A DNA stretch of 64,000 bases from a virus. The notes under the pieces are model-generated. The model worked only from the letters and a program-made list of their open reading frames with translations. It was not told the origin of the DNA and did not search any database. Below are positions 55,510 through 64,000 of the stretch, piece by piece. The stretch is taken from positions 46,368-110,367 of the IMG/VR virus record IMGVR_UViG_3300044614_002617. One strand, 5' to 3'. Position 1 is the stretch's first letter, and every line of letters begins with the position of its first letter. A program made the position numbers and the translations under genes.

Positions 55510-56525
55510 TCCTCCTCCACATCTTCTGCCGGAATTAAAACAAAGTTGTCATTCATCTGCCAAGTCGTAATATCTTTGCCGTACTTGTAAGGATAACGGA
55601 CTTTTTGAATCTTAAGCCAAGTACGTACTTCATTATTTGCATTAACTTTTTTAACAAGCATAAGGCCATGGGTTGCGTGGGTCAATGACTCTTTTGATTT
55701 TCTCAAACAACTAAACATATCCCACTGAAACGCCGACCGTCCTGCCGGCGGATACATTTGCTGAAAGCAAATTACAGGAGCATACTTGGGAGACTTGCGG
55801 CTATTAATTCTAAGACCAAACTGTTGACTCATGGTTTCAATTTTCTTAAAATCCTCAACCTTACCTTTGCCCGTATAGCCAATATCAGCCATAGCGTTAG
55901 ATAACTGGTCAACAAAAATCAAATCTGGATTAAACTCTTGAGCACATCTGAACGTATAAGTACATAAAGTCAACCAACCCAAAGACAACCCTTGAGAAGA
56001 TTCAGCGTCCTCAATGCGAGAATACTGATAAACGCGCTTAAATGCTTTTTCGTAAGATAAACCTAACATTGCGGCTAATTTTCTGCTGATTTCGTTTCTG
56101 TATGCTTCGATCGGCAACTCGTTAGAAATAATTAAAATTCTACGCCTATTGGCAATTGCATGAGCGGCGGATTGCATACAAAAAGTTGACTTACCGTTGC
56201 CCGTAGGAGCACCCACAACTACCAAGGCTTTTTTGTGTAAAGTAAGCTGAAACTCATCTGAAAAAAATGGAATACGGTCTTCGACCATATCCTGAAAGTC
56301 TTTGGCCTCTGAGAGTGCCTGCTCAACAAGGCGCTCTTTAAAGTCGTCTTCCGCTTCTTTTTGTTGACGTTCAGACTCAGCCAATAGTTCTTTGACCTGA
56401 GCGGGATTAACGAGAATATCTTTTTGAGTGTCTCCGGTCTTAACAGAGACGCTCCACGGAGTATCGGCTCCGATATCCCCAAACTGTGGGCTAGACCAAT
56501 TTTCATCTTCGTCGTGAATAGCCAC
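55506..56525 (-). CDS. DnaB-like replicative helicase
   Basis: GTG start with CGAGG upstream. 339 residues: an N-terminal helical region, then the RecA-like core with Walker A GAPTGNGKS (105-113), Walker B LIFVDQLSN, and downstream KIQKVRYPYKYGKD typical of DnaB/gp41-type helicases. It would unwind the fork for the DnaE-like polymerase with the AEP-like primase. At 339 residues it is shorter than DnaB or T4 gp41 because the N-terminal domain is reduced. Primase and helicase are separate proteins, as in T4. Confidence 0.8.
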   Translation of the reverse strand: MAIHDEDENWSSPQFGDIGADTPWSVSVKTGDTQKDILVNPAQVKELLAESERQQKEAEDDFKERLVEQALSEAKDFQDMVEDRIPFFSDEFQLTLHKKALVVVGAPTGNGKSTFCMQSAAHAIANRRRILIISNELPIEAYRNEISRKLAAMLGLSYEKAFKRVYQYSRIEDAESSQGLSLGWLTLCTYTFRCAQEFNPDLIFVDQLSNAMADIGYTGKGKVEDFKKIETMSQQFGLRINSRKSPKYAPVICFQQMYPPAGRSAFQWDMFSCLRKSKESLTHATHGLMLVKKVNANNEVRTWLKIQKVRYPYKYGKDITTWQMNDNFVLIPAEDVEEE

Positions 56526-56567
56526 AATAACCTCGGCTTAAAGTTGCCATCTTATCGGCGTCATAAA

Positions 56568-59500
56568 TCATAACTTTAGTTCCATCAACGGAACAATTCT
56601 CTTTACGTCTGGAAAATATTTTCCATTCCATAACTTAGGCGTCAACAGAACCATAACAATCTTCTTTGTTTTAAGGTGCTCTTCATATTTGGCTACTGAA
56701 GAGCCAAATACGTTAATTCCCTCTATCTTATCTGTGCCAGTATCTAAAGTAAAACTCAAGTAATTATTTCCCGCTTTTGATAACTTGGTTTCTACTTTTG
56801 TGATGATTCCGACAACTCCTGCAAGGATTCTGGGTTCTTGTGTATAAGAAATGTATCTTCTGGCATTGTCGGAAGACTCAATTACTTTTGACCACGATTC
56901 AATAATGTCCATGCGAGGCGCCCTTATCCCGCCTTCCGTATTCTTGGCGTCCGTTGGTTTAAATTCAATTGGACGAGTAAATAAAATATTATCATCAACG
57001 TCTCCTTCTTGAAATCCAAACTTTTCAACAATTGTTTTGCTAATGTCTTTTAGTAACGCAACGCTATAAGTGTAAATAGGATTATTTTCAGAGCGCCACA
57101 AAGACAAGGTAAACTCATCCTCAATCATAGAAAGCGTAACTGTTTGAGTTCTTTTGAGCTTTCCGCCAGTTGACTTAGACTGCATGGCATCGCGTAATTG
57201 GGAAGCGTGAATGATTATATTTTTAGTATCATCTGTCTGTAGGGGTAAGATCTCTTTAAAAGCTCCCGCATAAAGAAGATTAACCACGGCCGCTGCCGTA
57301 AAGTGAGTTCTTTGTTTGGCTTTTTTTGAGTCGGCCAACGCCAATAGGAGACTGCCCCATTGATGGTCGGGATTAGACATGTCTACATGTTCACGAACAA
57401 ACTCGCCAACTGCCTTGGCGGCCTCAACGCCAACGCCTTTAATCATAGCTAACGGAGCGCGAATCTTGTCGCCCTCTACAATCCATTCGTGAGAGTGGGA
57501 GTGTAGAACAGAAGGCTGAAGAACATACTCGCGGCATTCAGACAAGAAAGCCAGAATTTTTTCTTCTTTTCCACGATTTACCGTGAGCTTGCCGAGCCAG
57601 TAATAGGCAGGATAGTAGCACTTAATCACCGCCTCGATATAAGCAATGACGCCGTAACTTGCGCTATGGCTTTTGTTAAAGCTATATCGTGCGCTTGCAA
57701 CCACAGTATCAACCAATCGCTGAGCCTGCTCTTCAGTCCAGCCCCTACGAATAGCTGCTTGTTTAAGATCGTCGCACAGCGAATCCATTAATTTTTTATC
57801 TTTTTTGCCAGTAGCTCGTCGCCAATCATCGGCTTGCTGATCGTTTAGTCCAAGAATCAATTTGGCAATTGCCATGAGTTGCTCTTGATAAACAAGCACT
57901 CCATACGTTTCGGATAGGATTGGTTCTAACTCAGGATGGACGTAATAAGCAGATTTACGATTATTAGAACATTCAACATAATAATCAGCGGCAGTAAGAA
58001 TACTCCCGTCAGGAGCAGGAGCGTCAAGAGCGCCCGGACGACACAAAGCAATAAGGGCAGCCAAGTCCTTAATATTTTTTGGCGGAGCTTTTTTAATAAA
58101 GGGAGCAACGGCTCCACCACTAATCTGAAAAATACCGGAAATTTTGTTCTGATGAATGACATCTGCAAAAACCTTGTCATCATGCTCTGGCTGCTTCCAG
58201 TCAAATACGACGCCCAGATTTTCTTGTACCGCCTTAAAGCTATGCGACAAGCTTTCAAGAGTTTTAACACCGAGAAAATCGAATTTAACGCCGCCAACAT
58301 ATTCTACCCATTTCATTGTATAGGCTGTCGCCAACTGGTCATTGACTTTTGTTAGAGGGATGACGCTTTGAATTGGCACTGGAGTAATTACAACTCCGCC
58401 TGCATGGACACCACGAGCTTTGGGGATACCTGAGCAAGCCAAGACAACTTCCCAAATTTCTTTTTCTTCTTCAATGTATTTTTTAAATTTTTCAGCAGCT
58501 TGCGTGCCATTTTCTAAAAAGCCTTGCACGTGTTCGCCCGTAGACTCATCCTCGTATCCAAACAAGAAGTGCATATCGGACACACCCTGCGGTACGAAAG
58601 GCATATCGTCTAGCACGTCTTCTGTAGATGATCGTACCTTACCAAAAATCCACCTTTCGACTTCGCGGATAGTCAGCTTGAGGCGCATAGCCACGTCTGT
58701 CGAAATCAAAGCCATATTGTCTTTATACTTAGCCTTTAAGTAATCAAGACACACTTCACGAATAGAGATATCAAGGTCAATATCAGGAAATGATCCGCCT
58801 TTAACGCGACCTTCATTTAAGAAACGTGAAAATGGCAGCTTCCACTCAATGGGGTCAATAATAGAAATGCCAATCAAATAGAGCACTAAGGAGCTGCAAC
58901 CAGAACCACGGGGGTTGGCCAAGTAACCACGCTCACGCATAGCTATACAAACATCATGTACCGTAAACACATATGGTAGAAAATCGTAACCCAACTGAGT
59001 GAGAACACGAATCTCTTCTTTAAGGCGTTCTGAATAAATAGCGATTTTTTCTGGATCTTTAGGAAACCGTCCCGTTTGGACAATTAATTTTTTAAGATGC
59101 TGAACAGATGAGGTATCCGAAGAGACGTTATAGACGGATTCCATCGTAGGAAGTAAATGTCTGTTTTTACTTGTAAAAAACTTATAATCCTTAAATTGTT
59201 CAAAAATTTTATATGAGTTGTCTACCCATTCTTCGATATCTCTTGTTGTAATGTCGGGCATTTGCTTCATGAGTGAATCTGCCCAAACCTCTGTTGGTTC
59301 TAATGAGTATGAGCAACTAAAACGCCAGTTATCGCCAAGACGAACATCTTGAACGACTTTATGTTCTTTGACGGCAATATGAGCATCTTCTGAGATAACA
59401 ACAGGATCTTTATACTTACGCGCCATCTGAACCATAAACTGATTACTGGCTTTTTGAAGATCAATAGGCAGGCCACATTCATCTAAATCATTTGGAACAA

Positions 59501-60158
59501 ACATACCCGACTTGATAATTTCTTTTGAAACTTTGTCGTACTCTGGCCTAATCCACTTTTGGTCTAGAATATGAGGCATAACTTCTACAAAGAATGACTC
59601 CGGATCTACGATAGAACGAATTTGCTGATAAATTTGTTCTGCGAGTTCAGGATTACCAGACTTAAGTGCTTTGGAAACAGCCGACCCGTAGCAGCCGCTA
59701 CCCAAAACAATCTCACTTCCAATCTCTTGCAGCTCTTCCCAAGTTAACAATGGCTTCATGTCGCCATACTTAATCAAAGCGCGTTCGTGGGCAATAGGGG
59801 TGAGCGAAGAAAAATATTCGTATGCTTTTTGTGTCTTAAACAAAACAGTCATATGACAAGTAGCTGGCTCTTCTTTGCCGTTTTTATAAATCTTTGGTGG
59901 TTCCCAAGGAGACATAAGATAAATTTCGATGCCGTGGATGGGCGTTAAGCCGGCCTTCATTGATTCTTCGTACAATTCAGCTAAACCGCCCATTTGTCCA
60001 TGGTCTGTCAACGTGGCAGACTTACGCCCAAGTTCTTTCGACCGCTTGACAAGAGCCTTGACTGAAGACCCCCCATCAAGAGATGCTTGGGCGCTGTGGC
60101 AGTGAAAACACATGCACAGCGAACGGTATTTGGGCTTATTGGGCACCAAGATGTCCAT
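56568..60158 (-). CDS. dnaE: DNA polymerase III alpha-like (DnaE, family C)
   Basis: 1196 residues with the DnaE plan: N-terminal PHP domain (CMCFHCHSAQASLDGG with His19 and His21; SATLTDHGQMGGLAELYEES), palm with catalytic Asp459 and Asp461 in FPDIDLD and Asp627 in KFDFLG, GARGVHAGG-type fingers (ARGVHAGGVVITP), and YxxQxxM-type motif VLVYQEQLMAIA. The C-terminal 130 residues include an OB-like region (ILAGVVGIITKVETKLSKAG). The family replicates bacterial chromosomes and is uncommon in phages with UvsX/gp32-type recombination, which mostly use family A or B polymerases. The PHP metal residues appear partly kept, so proofreading there is possible. Confidence 0.9.
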   Translation of the reverse strand: MDILVPNKPKYRSLCMCFHCHSAQASLDGGSSVKALVKRSKELGRKSATLTDHGQMGGLAELYEESMKAGLTPIHGIEIYLMSPWEPPKIYKNGKEEPATCHMTVLFKTQKAYEYFSSLTPIAHERALIKYGDMKPLLTWEELQEIGSEIVLGSGCYGSAVSKALKSGNPELAEQIYQQIRSIVDPESFFVEVMPHILDQKWIRPEYDKVSKEIIKSGMFVPNDLDECGLPIDLQKASNQFMVQMARKYKDPVVISEDAHIAVKEHKVVQDVRLGDNWRFSCSYSLEPTEVWADSLMKQMPDITTRDIEEWVDNSYKIFEQFKDYKFFTSKNRHLLPTMESVYNVSSDTSSVQHLKKLIVQTGRFPKDPEKIAIYSERLKEEIRVLTQLGYDFLPYVFTVHDVCIAMRERGYLANPRGSGCSSLVLYLIGISIIDPIEWKLPFSRFLNEGRVKGGSFPDIDLDISIREVCLDYLKAKYKDNMALISTDVAMRLKLTIREVERWIFGKVRSSTEDVLDDMPFVPQGVSDMHFLFGYEDESTGEHVQGFLENGTQAAEKFKKYIEEEKEIWEVVLACSGIPKARGVHAGGVVITPVPIQSVIPLTKVNDQLATAYTMKWVEYVGGVKFDFLGVKTLESLSHSFKAVQENLGVVFDWKQPEHDDKVFADVIHQNKISGIFQISGGAVAPFIKKAPPKNIKDLAALIALCRPGALDAPAPDGSILTAADYYVECSNNRKSAYYVHPELEPILSETYGVLVYQEQLMAIAKLILGLNDQQADDWRRATGKKDKKLMDSLCDDLKQAAIRRGWTEEQAQRLVDTVVASARYSFNKSHSASYGVIAYIEAVIKCYYPAYYWLGKLTVNRGKEEKILAFLSECREYVLQPSVLHSHSHEWIVEGDKIRAPLAMIKGVGVEAAKAVGEFVREHVDMSNPDHQWGSLLLALADSKKAKQRTHFTAAAVVNLLYAGAFKEILPLQTDDTKNIIIHASQLRDAMQSKSTGGKLKRTQTVTLSMIEDEFTLSLWRSENNPIYTYSVALLKDISKTIVEKFGFQEGDVDDNILFTRPIEFKPTDAKNTEGGIRAPRMDIIESWSKVIESSDNARRYISYTQEPRILAGVVGIITKVETKLSKAGNNYLSFTLDTGTDKIEGINVFGSSVAKYEEHLKTKKIVMVLLTPKLWNGKYFPDVKRIVPLMELKL

Positions 60159-60163
60159 GCTTA

Positions 60164-60496
60164 TTACTCTTTGTGACTGAGTTTTTTATTGATTCTGCTG
60201 AGTGCATCTTCTGCCACTTCTTCTGAAACATCATTCAAGAAGCTGACTACACGCTCCATATCATGAGCATGATAAGACATCAAGTGCATTGCAAGATTTT
60301 TTACTGCGTCGGAACAACTTAAAACCATGGCTACGTTACTCAAATCTTCCGCAGTAACCGAAAAGGTTGTCTTTAGTCCTGCCTTTTCGGAAACAAGCCA
60401 GCCTGCGCCCTCATCATCCATTTGAACGGACAACGGTGAATCAGCCGTAGGGCGTACAACATCAAAATGTGGCATTTTGTGCAAAGTGGTCTTCAT
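60164..60496 (-). CDS. Unknown small protein between recombination nuclease and polymerase genes
   Basis: 110 residues: MKTTLHKMPHFDVVRPTADS, a beta-rich front, then a helix-rich back (LSNVAMVLSCSDAVKNLAMH). No motif recognised. Spaced by 11 bases from the SbcC-like gene and by five from DnaE, so it is translated within the operon. A polymerase accessory role is only suggested by position. Confidence 0.55.
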   Translation of the reverse strand: MKTTLHKMPHFDVVRPTADSPLSVQMDDEGAGWLVSEKAGLKTTFSVTAEDLSNVAMVLSCSDAVKNLAMHLMSYHAHDMERVVSFLNDVSEEVAEDALSRINKKLSHKE

Positions 60497-60507
60497 AAAA
60501 TCCTCCG

Positions 60508-62679
60508 TTAAATGTAAATAACTTCATCAAACAAACCGTCATCCAGTCCATGCTCAACAATAATTACAAGCTTCCTGCCCGATACACTACGCAAACTCTC
60601 AATGCAATCGTTCTTCAGCTCAGTATGCGCTCCAGCAAAGGCTTCGTCAAGCAAAAGTATGGGACTGTTAAACAAGTCCGATAAAGCCAACTGGAACGCC
60701 AACATCGCACGGTTCTGCTCTCCTCCTGAAAGCTGGTCAAGACTATCATACTCCATCCCTTTATGGAATACTGATACGCTCATCTTTGCACGTACACTGT
60801 CGTCTTTGTTGAGACGAACATTGTTGAGTGTAATTACTGTACCCTGATTCGGAAACAGCAATTCAGTGTACACTTTGGCGTGCTGGTTGATAGCATTCAA
60901 AATATCTGCTATCGACTGAGTTGCCGCAGTATCACTCAACTCTTTTAGTTTCAGGACATTCTTGAGTTTAAACTCGTTCGATGTTTGCTGCTGGAGCATA
61001 TCATCGTATTTGTCCTGCGCCTCCTTAGCCTTCTTACTATACCTTTCGACATCTTGTTCGGATTGCTTTAGATGTATTTCGTAAATATCATCCATCTCAG
61101 CACTTTTTATAGATTCTGCCATCTCTCCGAGGTCTGCGTCGAGCCTCTGACCAAGAAACAATAGTTTTGCAACTTTATGAGCGAGAGTTTCTATTAATGT
61201 TTTAGTTTCTTCTTTCTTTTGTTTTTTGGTAGCCAAGTCTTTTTCTAAATTAACAATTTTTTCTGTAGACTCTTTAATTCTATCTTGAATAATAGGCAGT
61301 TTGATATTATATGCAGTTACTAAACTGTTAATATTTTTAATCTTTTCTTCAAACTGCCTAAGTTGTTCATGGGTTTGAGCTGCGGGCAGTGGCGTTTCGC
61401 CTAACTCAGATGTTTGTTCCATTAAGCTTTTTAGTTCTTTTTGCAAATGCAATAGGGAGATGTGTTCATCATCTAGTTTGTCGCGTAATTTTTTAGCCAC
61501 TTCGCGTTCTTTATTGAGTTCAGAAGGAGAATGACCATTATAATCGTTTGATTTTATTAAATAATTACCAGATATAGAAACAAGTTCACTACAATGAGGA
61601 CACGGCATCCCTTCAGCGCTCAATTCCGCTTGATATATCTGATGATTGAGTGATTCAATTTTTCTTTTTTGTTCAAAAATTTTTGTTGATAAATCATCAA
61701 TAGTTTTTTGAATAGTCTCAATATCGCCATGTTTGGTAACAATCTCTTGTATTTTTTGCAACTTTTTAACAGACTCTTCTGACCTTGTAAGCCAGATAGT
61801 CTGGGCACGAATCAGCTCGTCGGCTGCTTTAATCTTTTCTGGAGTGTATTTTGAGTCAGGAACCACCAAAGATTCTAAATCTTTATTATTTGATTCTAAG
61901 TTCTTCCGCTCTTCTTTTAGCTCAGCGGTTATGGATTCAATTGACTCTTTTAGCTGGTCAAGCAAGTTATCAGCTTTACCTAACTCATTTTGCTTGTTTT
62001 GGTAAGCATGGTTTGTGTTCTTGTATTCTGTTGTCAGCTCTTTTGCTTTTTTTAGGATAACCGCTCTTTCGTCGGAAGTGTAACGAGGGCGCGGAGCCTC
62101 ATTCATGCGCTGCTTGGCTTGCTCTAGGTCGTTTTGTGCCGACTTGACCATTTCAGCCAATAGAGATACTTGGCCTGCATTAACTTCAATCTTGTTTTCT
62201 GTCTCTTTAATCAAAGCAGCAATCTTTAGCTTATGTGCTTCTGGGTCTTCGTTACCGAAAGCAATTTTCTGAACAAACCGCAATTGGTCTGCTGCTGTAT
62301 ACGACAACAGCGACCCTTTAAGTTTTTGCTTAATGTATGAACATGATTGGAATATCTCAGCGTTCATGTTCAGTATACTGTCAATAAAAGCCTGTGCAGC
62401 TTCGTTTTCGTACCCATTAGATTCAACTAACAGCCGGTTGGGTGAATTCTGGCGAGTAATGACCTGACCGTTTGATTCAATAGTCACTATTGGCTTCTTG
62501 GAGCCAGTCAAAGGCTTGATACCCTTGACGAGGGCATCTCCGTATAGTCCCCATACCAAAGACTCAATGACGGTACTCTTACCAGTACCCGAATCTCCGG
62601 CAATACGGACAAGGCCCGTTTCAGGCAATTCAATGTCTTTCTCGTCTATTGACCTGAAATTCTTTATTTTAAGTTTCAT
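60508..62679 (-). CDS. sbcC: SbcC/Rad50-like (T4 gp46-like) recombination ATPase
   Basis: 723 residues. Walker A GDSGTGKST (28-36), a long coiled coil, a zinc-hook CPHC at 360-363 in its middle, a second coiled coil, signature LSGGEQNRAML and Walker B PILLLDEAFAG are all present in the usual order. With the SbcD-like nuclease encoded just upstream it forms the complex that resects DNA ends for UvsX-driven recombination; in T4 it also supports host DNA breakdown. No residue of the ATP site seems lost. Confidence 0.9.
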   Translation of the reverse strand: MKLKIKNFRSIDEKDIELPETGLVRIAGDSGTGKSTVIESLVWGLYGDALVKGIKPLTGSKKPIVTIESNGQVITRQNSPNRLLVESNGYENEAAQAFIDSILNMNAEIFQSCSYIKQKLKGSLLSYTAADQLRFVQKIAFGNEDPEAHKLKIAALIKETENKIEVNAGQVSLLAEMVKSAQNDLEQAKQRMNEAPRPRYTSDERAVILKKAKELTTEYKNTNHAYQNKQNELGKADNLLDQLKESIESITAELKEERKNLESNNKDLESLVVPDSKYTPEKIKAADELIRAQTIWLTRSEESVKKLQKIQEIVTKHGDIETIQKTIDDLSTKIFEQKRKIESLNHQIYQAELSAEGMPCPHCSELVSISGNYLIKSNDYNGHSPSELNKEREVAKKLRDKLDDEHISLLHLQKELKSLMEQTSELGETPLPAAQTHEQLRQFEEKIKNINSLVTAYNIKLPIIQDRIKESTEKIVNLEKDLATKKQKKEETKTLIETLAHKVAKLLFLGQRLDADLGEMAESIKSAEMDDIYEIHLKQSEQDVERYSKKAKEAQDKYDDMLQQQTSNEFKLKNVLKLKELSDTAATQSIADILNAINQHAKVYTELLFPNQGTVITLNNVRLNKDDSVRAKMSVSVFHKGMEYDSLDQLSGGEQNRAMLAFQLALSDLFNSPILLLDEAFAGAHTELKNDCIESLRSVSGRKLVIIVEHGLDDGLFDEVIYI

Positions 62680-62708
62680 AATATTCCTAAAATAACAAAA
62701 AATATGTT

Positions 62709-63674
62709 TTAAGATAAAACTTGATTAAACACCTTCATCAGCTCTTCGTCAGTTCCTACCATTTCCTTTAGCAATTCCAAATAAGTCTTTTTGTTTACTT
62801 GGAGCTGTTCTTTCTGCTTGTTGGTTGGTGATAGTATCATTTTAATGTTATTTGCTACAAGTTTTAAATATGCTTGGGTTTTTCTAAACGCAGTCAAATC
62901 TGCAGACTCACCTTCGACTATCAACCTAACATGAGTGTTGGCTGGTGGTTTATATCCTTTAACATCTTCTACGCTCAAAGTTAATGTTAGCTTTTTGGGC
63001 ATTTCAGTATCTATCCGCGTATGACATACTGTGTCGCCAAACTCAAATAGACTGATGGCTTTTTCGTCTGTTTCTGCAAACGTAGTCATATAAGGAGTGC
63101 CAACATAACAGATATTCTTCTGTAACCACTGGTGCTCGTGAATGTGGCCACTAATGACTAGGGGGAAGTCTTCAGGCCATTTATCGCCATGCTCCATCTT
63201 GATACCGTTTAGCTCTACTCCGTAGAAGTCTTGGTGGCACAAAATCGCCTTAGCGCTCTTCCAGCCTTCATGAGTATCAAGAGCCTCTACAAACCTCCCC
63301 GGAGGTACGTAAGGCATCATGACTAGCCCATACTGCTCAACTACCCTATCAACCACCATAACGCGCTCTAGACCGTTAAATGCCTTTAAGAAATGGTTGT
63401 CTGATAGAAACTGAGAATTGTTGACGTAGTCGTGGTTACCAACAAGAACATAGACTGGACAGATTGAGCCTATTTCTTTTAGCAACTTAAGCACTTGATT
63501 GAATGGCTGAACATATGTTGTTCCATGGTTGTGAAGCAAATCACCCATAAAAACGACAATATTGGGAGCTGTGTCCCAAACTTTTTTCTTTAGTTTTTCA
63601 ATCAGTAGGTCGTTTTCAGCAATAGATGCGTGCCTAAAGTGAATATCTCCAACGCATAAAACTTTTAAAATCAT
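62709..63674 (-). CDS. sbcD: SbcD/Mre11-like (T4 gp47-like) nuclease
   Basis: 321 residues. The metallophosphoesterase motifs are in order: GDIHFRH (Asp10, His12), GDLLHNHG (Asp45), GNHDY (Asn80, His81), HQDF and SGHIHEHQW. The C-terminal third is the DNA-binding cap. It forms a nuclease-ATPase complex with the SbcC-like protein made by the next gene, 29 bases downstream. Its start overlaps the stop of the preceding metalloprotease gene (ATGA). Confidence 0.9.
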   Translation of the reverse strand: MILKVLCVGDIHFRHASIAENDLLIEKLKKKVWDTAPNIVVFMGDLLHNHGTTYVQPFNQVLKLLKEIGSICPVYVLVGNHDYVNNSQFLSDNHFLKAFNGLERVMVVDRVVEQYGLVMMPYVPPGRFVEALDTHEGWKSAKAILCHQDFYGVELNGIKMEHGDKWPEDFPLVISGHIHEHQWLQKNICYVGTPYMTTFAETDEKAISLFEFGDTVCHTRIDTEMPKKLTLTLSVEDVKGYKPPANTHVRLIVEGESADLTAFRKTQAYLKLVANNIKMILSPTNKQKEQLQVNKKTYLELLKEMVGTDEELMKVFNQVLS

Positions 63675-63983
63675 TTTGATTTACCTGCCCATGTTTTAAA
63701 TCTTTTAATTGTTTCAGCTTTGGTAATAGGCTTTTTACAGCTGCTCATTAGTGGGCAAGTTTCATCATGCTCAATTCCAAAAGCCGTATGAAGCACCTCA
63801 TGTGCGACTATAGCAAAAAGCGCTTCGTGTGAATGATTCATAATAGCGCCCTCGGTGATCCAAATTGCTTTGATTTCCATATGAGCTACGCCAAGGCACC
63901 GTCCATTTACATCGTCTTCCGTTACGCGAACATAGATGCGCGGAAATCGTTTTATTTTTTTTTAATTCGTAAATACACTCCAT
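63671..63983 (-). CDS. Small zinc metalloprotease-like protein, frame broken at a 9-A run
   Basis: The C-terminal frame has IVAHEVLHTAFGIEHDETCP then LMSS: HExLH plus His-Asp and a Met after it, a compact zinc-metalloprotease site. This frame has no ATG before MEIKAIW, yet useful sequence (FPRIYVRVTEDDVNGRCLGV, then AH) continues upstream into a stop within a run of nine A (63955-63963 on the plus strand as T). An ATG at 63983 with MECIYELKK runs into the same A tract in the other frame. Losing one A, or skipping one base there, joins both parts into a single protein of about 103 residues. Either a sequencing error, slippage or a real break. Confidence 0.6.
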
Positions 63984-64000
63984 AACCTTGTAACGTAATC

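Noticed and set aside
1-64000. Prophage with integration functions
   Set aside because: No integrase, excisionase, repressor pair, attachment-site repeat or bacterial flank is seen in the window.
1-64000. tRNA genes
   Set aside because: I looked for cloverleaf arms in the intergenic stretches and found none that pair convincingly; intergenic space is short, the longest stretch without a proposed gene being about 150 bases.

Overview
The window is a stretch of a large tailed double-stranded DNA phage genome (Caudoviricetes, probably a large myovirus-like phage of a Gram-negative host). The basis is tightly packed genes with ATGA overlaps, a block of tail-fibre genes, a GH24 endolysin, and a complete phage replication and recombination module. 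There is no rRNA, no tRNA that I can recognise, no integrase and no CRISPR array. AT-rich DNA, sigma70-like promoters, lipoprotein and signal peptides and a spanin-like protein beside the endolysin fit a Gram-negative host; the sequence does not name the host. Terminase, portal, capsid and sheath genes are not in this window.

Layout. 1-2304 (minus): the 5' part of a GT9-type glycosyltransferase and a UvsW-like helicase, fired by a good promoter. 2388-3557 (plus): a putative prohead protease and a small unknown protein. 3588-4487 (minus): small genes including an AP2-domain protein. 4593-14511 (plus): a 1635-residue fibre, several smaller C1q-like fibre or tip proteins, fibre-associated small proteins and a glycine-rich adhesin-like protein. 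14577-16669 (plus): a helical protein and a string of tiny, partly membrane-anchored proteins. 16738-18126 (minus): four small genes sharing an overlapping divergent promoter region with the plus-strand fibre genes that follow. 18277-26711 (plus): a second fibre block with modular fibres, a kelch-like repeat protein, a tail-collar protein, an S74-chaperone fibre and a second copy of the small-protein plus glycine-rich-protein pair. 26767-37901 (plus): a membrane-anchored metalloprotease, three coiled-coil fibres with a common C-terminal domain, a kelch-cadherin protein and another structural protein. 37970-43367 (plus): a cassette of possible effectors (HExxH protein; GNAT / ART-like / HipA-like kinase fusion; Nudix hydrolase). 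43364-45679 (minus): small genes and a ClpP-like lipoprotein. 45737-46888 (plus): lysis. 46889-63983 (minus): replication and recombination.

How the genes work together. The minus-strand block encodes SbcCD-type (T4 gp46/47) end-processing, a bacterial-type DnaE polymerase with PHP domain, a DnaB-like helicase, an AAA+ ATPase, an AEP-like primase, a RuvC-like resolvase, a gp32-like SSB, a probable UvsY-like mediator and UvsX; with UvsW at the left end this is a T4-style recombination-dependent replication set combined with a family C polymerase. The plus-strand genes build an unusually diverse host-binding apparatus by shuffling a few modules (C1q-like, TLP-type, Gly-rich, kelch, cadherin, coiled coil).

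The most unusual parts are the 37970-43367 effector-like cassette, two exported ClpP/SppA-like proteases, three zinc-metalloprotease-like proteins (one split by a 9-A run), repeated K-A/S-E motifs near predicted domain boundaries that may be processing sites, a terminator that carries the next gene's ribosome-binding site, and an overlapping pair of face-to-face promoters. Assignments rest on motifs read by eye; no database search was possible.
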